Shown here piece by piece: positions 62,613 to 64,000 of a DNA stretch of 64,000 nt. Positions within the stretch are counted from its first letter, which is position 1. Each line of letters starts with the position of its first letter. The position numbers were made by a program, and so were the translations under genes. Origin of the DNA: Amycolatopsis saalfeldensis (GTDB lineage: Bacteria; Actinomycetota; Actinomycetes; Mycobacteriales; Pseudonocardiaceae); assembly GCF_900110575.1 (NCBI RefSeq), contig NZ_FOEF01000002.1:62001-126000 (forward strand), given 5' to 3'. Below the pieces are notes generated by a model. The model searched no databases. It was not told the DNA's origin and saw nothing but the letters and a program-made list of their open reading frames with translations.

Positions 62613-64000
62613 ATGACATCGCCCAGCGAGAAGGTAGTCGCAGCGCTCAGAGCTTCACTGAAGGAGACCGAACGGCTGCGGCGGCAGAACCGGCAGCTCG
62701 TCGAGAGCGTGGCGGACCCGATCGCGATCATCGCGATGAGCTGCCGGTTCCCCGGCGGCGTGGCCTCACCGGAAGACCTGTGGGACCTGGTGGACTCGGG
62801 CACCGACGCCGTCTCGGGCTTCCCCGCCGACCGCGGCTGGGAGCTGGACGCCCTCGGCGGGGCCGGGGTCGACGAGCGGGGCCACGGCGTCAGCCAGCAG
62901 GGCGGTTTCCTCAGCGGTGCCACCGAGTTCGACCCCGGGTTCTTCGGGATCTCGCCGCGTGAAGCGATGTCGCTGGACCCCCAGCAGCGGTTGCTGCTGG
63001 AGACCTCGTGGGAGGCCGTCGAACGGGCCGGGATCGACGCGACCCGCCTGCGCGGCACCCGGACCGGGGTGTTCGTCGGCACCAATGGGCAGGACTACGC
63101 CTACCTGGTGGTGCGCGCGCCCGCCGAGTCCACCGGCGACGTCGGCACCGGGTTCGCCGCGAGCGCGATGTCCGGGCGCGTTTCCTACACGTTCGGCCTG
63201 GAAGGGCCGTCGGTCACCGTCGACACCGCCTGCTCGTCTTCGCTGGTCGCGCTGCACCTGGCCGCGCAGTCGCTGCGGGCGGGGGAGTGCTCGCTGGCGC
63301 TGGCCGGCGGGGTGAACGTGATGTCCACCCCCGGTTCGCTGGTCGAGTTCAGCCGTCAGGGCGGGCTCGCCGCCGACGGCCGCTCCAAGGCGTTCTCCGA
63401 CGGCGCGGACGGCACCGGCTGGGCCGAGGGGGTCGGGATCCTGGTCCTGGAACGGCTTTCCGAGGCCCGGCGCAACGGTCACCAGGTCCTCGCGCTGGTC
63501 CGCGGCTCGGCGGTCAACTCCGACGGCGCGTCCAACGGCTTCACCGCGCCGAGCGGGCGCGCGCAGCGGCGGGTGATCCGGCAGGCGCTCTCCAGCGCCA
63601 AGCTGACCGCGGCCGACGTCGACGTCGTCGAGGCCCACGGCACGGGAACCCCGCTGGGCGATCCGATCGAGGCGCAGAGCCTGCTCGCGACGTACGGCAA
63701 GGACGCCGGCCGCGAGCACCCGCTGCTGCTCGGGTCGATCAAGTCGAACTTCGGCCACACCCAGGCGGCGGCCGGCGTCGCCGGCGTGATCAAGATGGTG
63801 CTGGCGCTGCGGCACGGCGTGCTGCCCCGGACCCTCCACGCGGACCCGCCTTCGTCGCATGTGGACTGGTCGCAGGGCCGGGTGGAACTGCTCGCCGAGC
63901 GGCGCGACTGGCCGGAGACGGGCCGTCCCCACCGCGCCGGGGTCTCTTCGTTCGGCGTCAGCGGCACCAATGCCCACACGATCCTCGAACAGGCGCCGGT
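62613..64000 (+). CDS. Type I polyketide synthase, NysJ/AmphJ-like (3' part outside window)
   Basis: The frame is open from the ATG at 62613 to the window end, giving 462 residues. The ATG at 62613 lies six bases after GGAG; another at 62610 is closer. The N-terminus [20 protein letters not shown] is a docking coiled coil that should pair with the tail of the preceding protein. A complete KS follows from about residue 35, with active Cys207 in [18 protein letters not shown] and NFGHTQ. Only the start of the KS-AT linker is reached, so module content is unknown. It begins 11 bases after the nysI-like stop, as expected for modules 15-17. The NysJ assignment is by position only. Confidence 0.88.
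   Translation, partial: MTSPSEKVVAALRASLKETERLRRQNRQLVESVADPIAIIAMSCRFPGGVASPEDLWDLVDSGTDAVSGFPADRGWELDALGGAGVDERGHGVSQQGGFLSGATEFDPGFFGISPREAMSLDPQQRLLLETSWEAVERAGIDATRLRGTRTGVFVGTNGQDYAYLVVRAPAESTGDVGTGFAASAMSGRVSYTFGLEGPSVTVDTACSSSLVALHLAAQSLRAGECSLALAGGVNVMSTPGSLVEFSRQGGLAADGRSKAFSDGADGTGWAEGVGILVLERLSEARRNGHQVLALVRGSAVNSDGASNGFTAPSGRAQRRVIRQALSSAKLTAADVDVVEAHGTGTPLGDPIEAQSLLATYGKDAGREHPLLLGSIKSNFGHTQAAAGVAGVIKMVLALRHGVLPRTLHADPPSSHVDWSQGRVELLAERRDWPETGRPHRAGVSSFGVSGTNAHTILEQAP

Overview
The window is high-GC actinobacterial DNA with GTG and TTG starts, ATGA/GTGA stop-start overlaps, F420-type luciferase-fold genes and large LuxR (LAL) regulators. The gene content suggests a Pseudonocardiaceae member such as Amycolatopsis or Pseudonocardia; this is inferred from gene style, not from a marker gene. 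No tRNA, rRNA, CRISPR array or insertion sequence was seen.

Left third, about 1-12.1 kb, is ordinary accessory metabolism. It holds the end of a sulfonate uptake and desulfonation operon (ssuB-ssuA-ssuD). Next comes a divergent IclR regulator with an acylating acetaldehyde dehydrogenase and 4-hydroxy-2-oxovalerate aldolase pair. A TetR regulator faces an MpaB-type oxygenase and an LLM oxidoreductase across a large perfect palindrome. An MFS_2 transporter, a PLP decarboxylase/lyase-like enzyme and a secreted S1 protease with a TTA codon follow.

Middle, about 12.4-34.5 kb, is a regulatory and sugar block. It contains four LAL regulators in two pairs and a short PAS-LuxR regulator of the PimM/NysRIV/AmphRIV type. 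It also contains two closely similar DeoR regulators. One DeoR is divergent from a 1-phosphofructokinase-like gene. The other is divergent from a mannitol-type PTS operon (EIIC, EIIB, EIIA, zinc dehydrogenase). A small DUF5988-like protein and a GDP-mannose 4,6-dehydratase (NysDIII type) lead into the polyketide synthase. Behind the second LAL gene lie four decayed tandem copies of its own 3' end.

Right half, 34.7-64.0 kb, is modular type I polyketide synthase. The 9301-residue protein at 34696-62601 has six modules: KS-AT-DH-KR-ACP followed by five KS-AT-KR-ACP. The third AT carries methylmalonyl motifs and the fifth KR has lost its catalytic residues. This pattern, directly after a GDP-mannose dehydratase, matches NysI/AmphI (modules 9-14) of nystatin and amphotericin biosynthesis. 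The protein should make the last polyene double bond, the C19 hydroxyl that carries mycosamine, the methyl branch that becomes the C16 carboxyl, and the C13 ketone of the hemiketal. A second PKS gene (NysJ-like) starts 11 bases later and runs off the window. The window is therefore best read as one edge of a glycosylated polyene macrolide (antifungal) cluster set against a hexitol/fructose PTS regulon. Candidate PimM-type operators lie before the dehydratase and the PKS.
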